DNA of 8,032 nt from Clostridia bacterium (lineage in GTDB: Bacteria > Bacillota > Clostridia > Christensenellales > Aristaeellaceae): contig JAEDGL010000111.1 of NCBI GenBank assembly GCA_016297535.1, positions 1 through 8,032 of the forward strand. Direction: 5' to 3'. Shown here one piece after another: positions 6,673 to 8,032 of this stretch (its first letter is position 1; each line of letters opens with the position of its first letter). Under the pieces are notes generated by a model. That model searched no databases and had not been told where the DNA came from. It worked only from the letters and a program-made list of their open reading frames with translations. The translations under genes and the position numbers were made by a program.

Positions 6673-6683
6673 GGGGGCAGCCC

Positions 6684-6709
6684 AAAAAAGCGCAGCTTTT
6701 CGCGCTGCG
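6684..6709 (-). terminator. Hairpin with T6 tract between pta and tmcAL, terminator-like leftward
   Basis: CGCAGC and GCTGCG (6691-6696 and 6704-6709) form a 6-bp GC-rich stem with a 7-nt loop. On the minus strand this is followed by C and six T (6684-6689), the form of a small intrinsic terminator. It lies upstream of the candidate pta promoter, so it could stop antisense transcripts leaving tmcAL before they enter pta. Read on the plus strand, the same hairpin ends nine bases before the tmcAL ATG and would cover its weak Shine-Dalgarno region. Confidence 0.4.
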
Positions 6710-6718
6710 GGCGATCCG

Positions 6719-7879
6719 ATGAGACCGGTTGTCGGCATAATTTGTGAATACGATCCCTTTCACCGCGGTCATCAGCATCAGTTTGAGCTCATCCGCCAGC
6801 GCTTGCCGGATGCGCTGATCCTTTGCCTGATGAGCGGCTGCTTTACCCAGCGCGGTATGCCCGCCATGCACCAGCCCGGTGCGCGTGCACAGGCGGCGCT
6901 TTGTGCGGGTGCAGATCTTGTGCTGGAGCTTCCCTGCGCCTTTGCCGTGCGCGATGCGGAGCACTTTGCGCTGGGCGGTGTGGAGCTTCTGACAGCGCTT
7001 GGGTTTGTAACGCATCTTTCCTTTGGCGCGGAGGATGATGATCTGCCCATGCTGCAAAGCGCGGCGCGGCTGATGGAATCCCCCACTGCGGCCTTTGAAG
7101 CCTTCCTGCGCCAGGCACTGGACGAGGGCCTTTCCTTTGCCGCGGCGCAGGGCGAGGCGCTTGGCAAATGCCTGGGCCATCCGGAGCGGTGGAGCCGTCC
7201 CAACAACATCCTTGCGCTGTGTTATCTGCGCGCGCTTCTGCGCCTGGGCAGCCCCATCCTTCCCCTGCCCGTGCACCGCGAGGGAGATTACCACGCAGCT
7301 GCGCTGAAAGAAAACCTATGGCCCAGCGCAAGCGGGGTAAGGCAGGCGCTGCTTGCGGGCAACCAGCAGGCGGCGGATGAAGCCTGCGGCTATCCCCTGC
7401 CGCGCTCTCCCCTCTGCCGCCCGGACGCGTTGGATCTGCTGCTGCTTTACAAGCTGCGCACCGCGTTGCCCGAAAAGCTTGCTCAGCTCCCGGACTGCAC
7501 CGAGGGGCTGGAACACCGGCTCAAGGCCTGCGCGGCCCAGGCAGATTCGCGGCAAACGCTCCTGTCCCTGCTGAAAACCAGACGCTATGCCTACGCGCGT
7601 CTCAACCGCCTGTGCGCCCACGCGCTGCTTGACATGGATTCGCAGCTGCTTGCCCAAAACACCCGCCCAACCTATGCGCGTCTGCTCGGCCTGCGCCGCG
7701 ATGCAAGCAAACAAACCTCCCTGCTCAGGCACAGCGGGTTGCCCATTATTGCCAAGGCGGCCGATGGCAACCCGGACGATCCCCTGTACCAGCTGGATGA
7801 TCGCGCCTACGAGCTGTGGGCGCTGGGAGCAGGGCTGCCCTCGGGACTGATGTACCGGCAGAAAATCGCCGTATTCTGA
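6719..7879 (+). CDS. tmcAL: tRNA(Met) cytidine acetate ligase TmcAL (YlbM family)
   Basis: TmcAL makes N4-acetylcytidine at C34, the wobble base of elongator tRNA-Met, from acetate and ATP by way of acetyl-AMP. The protein has 386 residues, slightly short against Bacillus YlbM. It opens with the nucleotidyltransferase-like fold: VVGIICEYDPFHRGH (4-18) carries the HxGH motif H15-H18; then MSGCFTQRG (38-46) and GADLVLELP (64-72). Later family stretches are RPNNILALCYLRAL (160-173), VHREGDY (185-191), SASGVRQAL (203-211), GLEHRL (263-268), TRRYAYARLNRL (287-298) and YARLLGL (319-325). Two usual Asn of the EYNPFHNGH motif are Asp and Arg here. The start is the ATG whose product begins two residues before the conserved Val; the GTG at 6620 would add 33 unrelated residues. 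The Shine-Dalgarno sequence is poor (GCGGGCG), and a hairpin lies close upstream. The gene diverges from pta-ackA, which makes the acetate it uses. Confidence 0.92.
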   Translation: MRPVVGIICEYDPFHRGHQHQFELIRQRLPDALILCLMSGCFTQRGMPAMHQPGARAQAALCAGADLVLELPCAFAVRDAEHFALGGVELLTALGFVTHLSFGAEDDDLPMLQSAARLMESPTAAFEAFLRQALDEGLSFAAAQGEALGKCLGHPERWSRPNNILALCYLRALLRLGSPILPLPVHREGDYHAAALKENLWPSASGVRQALLAGNQQAADEACGYPLPRSPLCRPDALDLLLLYKLRTALPEKLAQLPDCTEGLEHRLKACAAQADSRQTLLSLLKTRRYAYARLNRLCAHALLDMDSQLLAQNTRPTYARLLGLRRDASKQTSLLRHSGLPIIAKAADGNPDDPLYQLDDRAYELWALGAGLPSGLMYRQKIAVF

Positions 7880-7888
7880 TCCAAACAG

Positions 7889-7915
7889 GGAGAATGGTGC
7901 TGCTCGCCATTCTCC
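7889..7915 (+). terminator. Hairpin after tmcAL, weak terminator
   Basis: A perfect 9-bp stem (GGAGAATGG and CCATTCTCC) with a 9-nt loop begins nine bases after the tmcAL stop codon. Only two T follow it, so it is a poor intrinsic terminator by itself; it may work as a 3'-end stabiliser or together with the next hairpin. Confidence 0.5.
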
Positions 7916-7946
7916 TTCAGGCCGTCGAAAAACATTACAGGGAGTT

Positions 7947-7975
7947 GTCAGAGGGGCCGCAGCCCCTCTGACTTT
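7947..7975 (+). terminator. Strong hairpin followed by a short T run
   Basis: An 11-bp perfect stem (GTCAGAGGGGC at 7947-7957 and its complement at 7962-7972) closed by a 4-nt CGCA loop, then TTTGATT. It is very stable on paper because of its GC content. It may be the working terminator of tmcAL or the first unit of a hairpin-rich repeat that runs to the window end. Confidence 0.5.
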
Positions 7976-7985
7976 GATTCGTATC

Positions 7986-8032
7986 GCCCGGCTTTGCCGG
8001 GCGGGCGGGGCGTTTTCGGCTTTGCCGAAAAC
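7986..8032. repeat. Two adjacent hairpins sharing a CGGCTTTGCCG core
   Basis: The first is GCCCGGC-TTT-GCCGGGC (7986-8002), followed by a G-rich run. The second is GTTTTCGGC-TTT-GCCGAAAAC (8012-8032), a perfect 9-bp stem that ends exactly at the window edge. Both are built on the same CGGC-TTT-GCCG core with different outer pairs. Together with the hairpin at 7947-7972 they form three perfect stems in 86 bp with no coding potential, which looks like an intergenic REP-like repeat unit. Copy number in the genome cannot be seen here. Confidence 0.5.

Noticed and set aside
6545..7294. 249-codon minus-strand open frame opposite tmcAL
   Set aside because: The sense strand encodes all TmcAL motifs. 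This frame is basic and low in hydrophobic core patterns, and it also runs over the pta start.

Overview
The window looks like chromosomal core DNA from an anaerobic, fermentative Firmicute of the Clostridia. This rests on gene content (a class I pta-ackA pair, tmcAL/ylbM, and yceD/ylbN of the DUF177 family), strong GGAGG-type ribosome binding sites and sigma-A-like promoters. The species cannot be named from this sequence. No tRNA, rRNA, CRISPR array, insertion sequence or phage gene is visible.

Layout, left to right. Positions 1-182 hold no recognisable gene. They carry a leftward promoter with both consensus hexamers (TTGACA, 17 bp, TATAAT) and palindromes just downstream, so another leftward transcription unit begins here and runs off the edge. 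A leftward cluster follows: a GT39-like membrane glycosyltransferase (183-1778), yceD/DUF177 (1801-2319) and a large DUF6020-like membrane protein (2322-4205). Next, still leftward, is the pta-ackA operon (5560-6558 and 4314-5522), closed by a strong intrinsic terminator at 4246-4289. A 160-bp divergent region (6559-6718) separates pta from rightward tmcAL (6719-7879). The last 150 bp hold no gene but a dense run of perfect hairpins.

How the genes relate. Pta and AckA turn acetyl-CoA into acetate and make ATP. TmcAL uses acetate and ATP to acetylate C34 of elongator tRNA-Met, so a maker and a user of acetate sit back to back. In Bacillus, ylbM (tmcAL), ylbN (DUF177) and rpmF are neighbours, so this looks like an old housekeeping neighbourhood into which pta-ackA and two GT-C-type membrane proteins have come. 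rpmF is not in the window. The DUF6020-like gene is clearly AT-richer than its neighbours (22/60 G+C at 2701-2760 against 37/60 in ackA at 4921-4980 and 33/60 in yceD at 2041-2100). It also seems to have its own promoter, built into the ackA terminator.

I see no clearly new multi-gene system. The best leads are the terminator-embedded promoter with a probable TTG start, the compositionally odd membrane-protein gene placed between ackA and yceD, the consensus promoter with operator-like palindromes at the left edge, and the hairpin cluster at the right edge.
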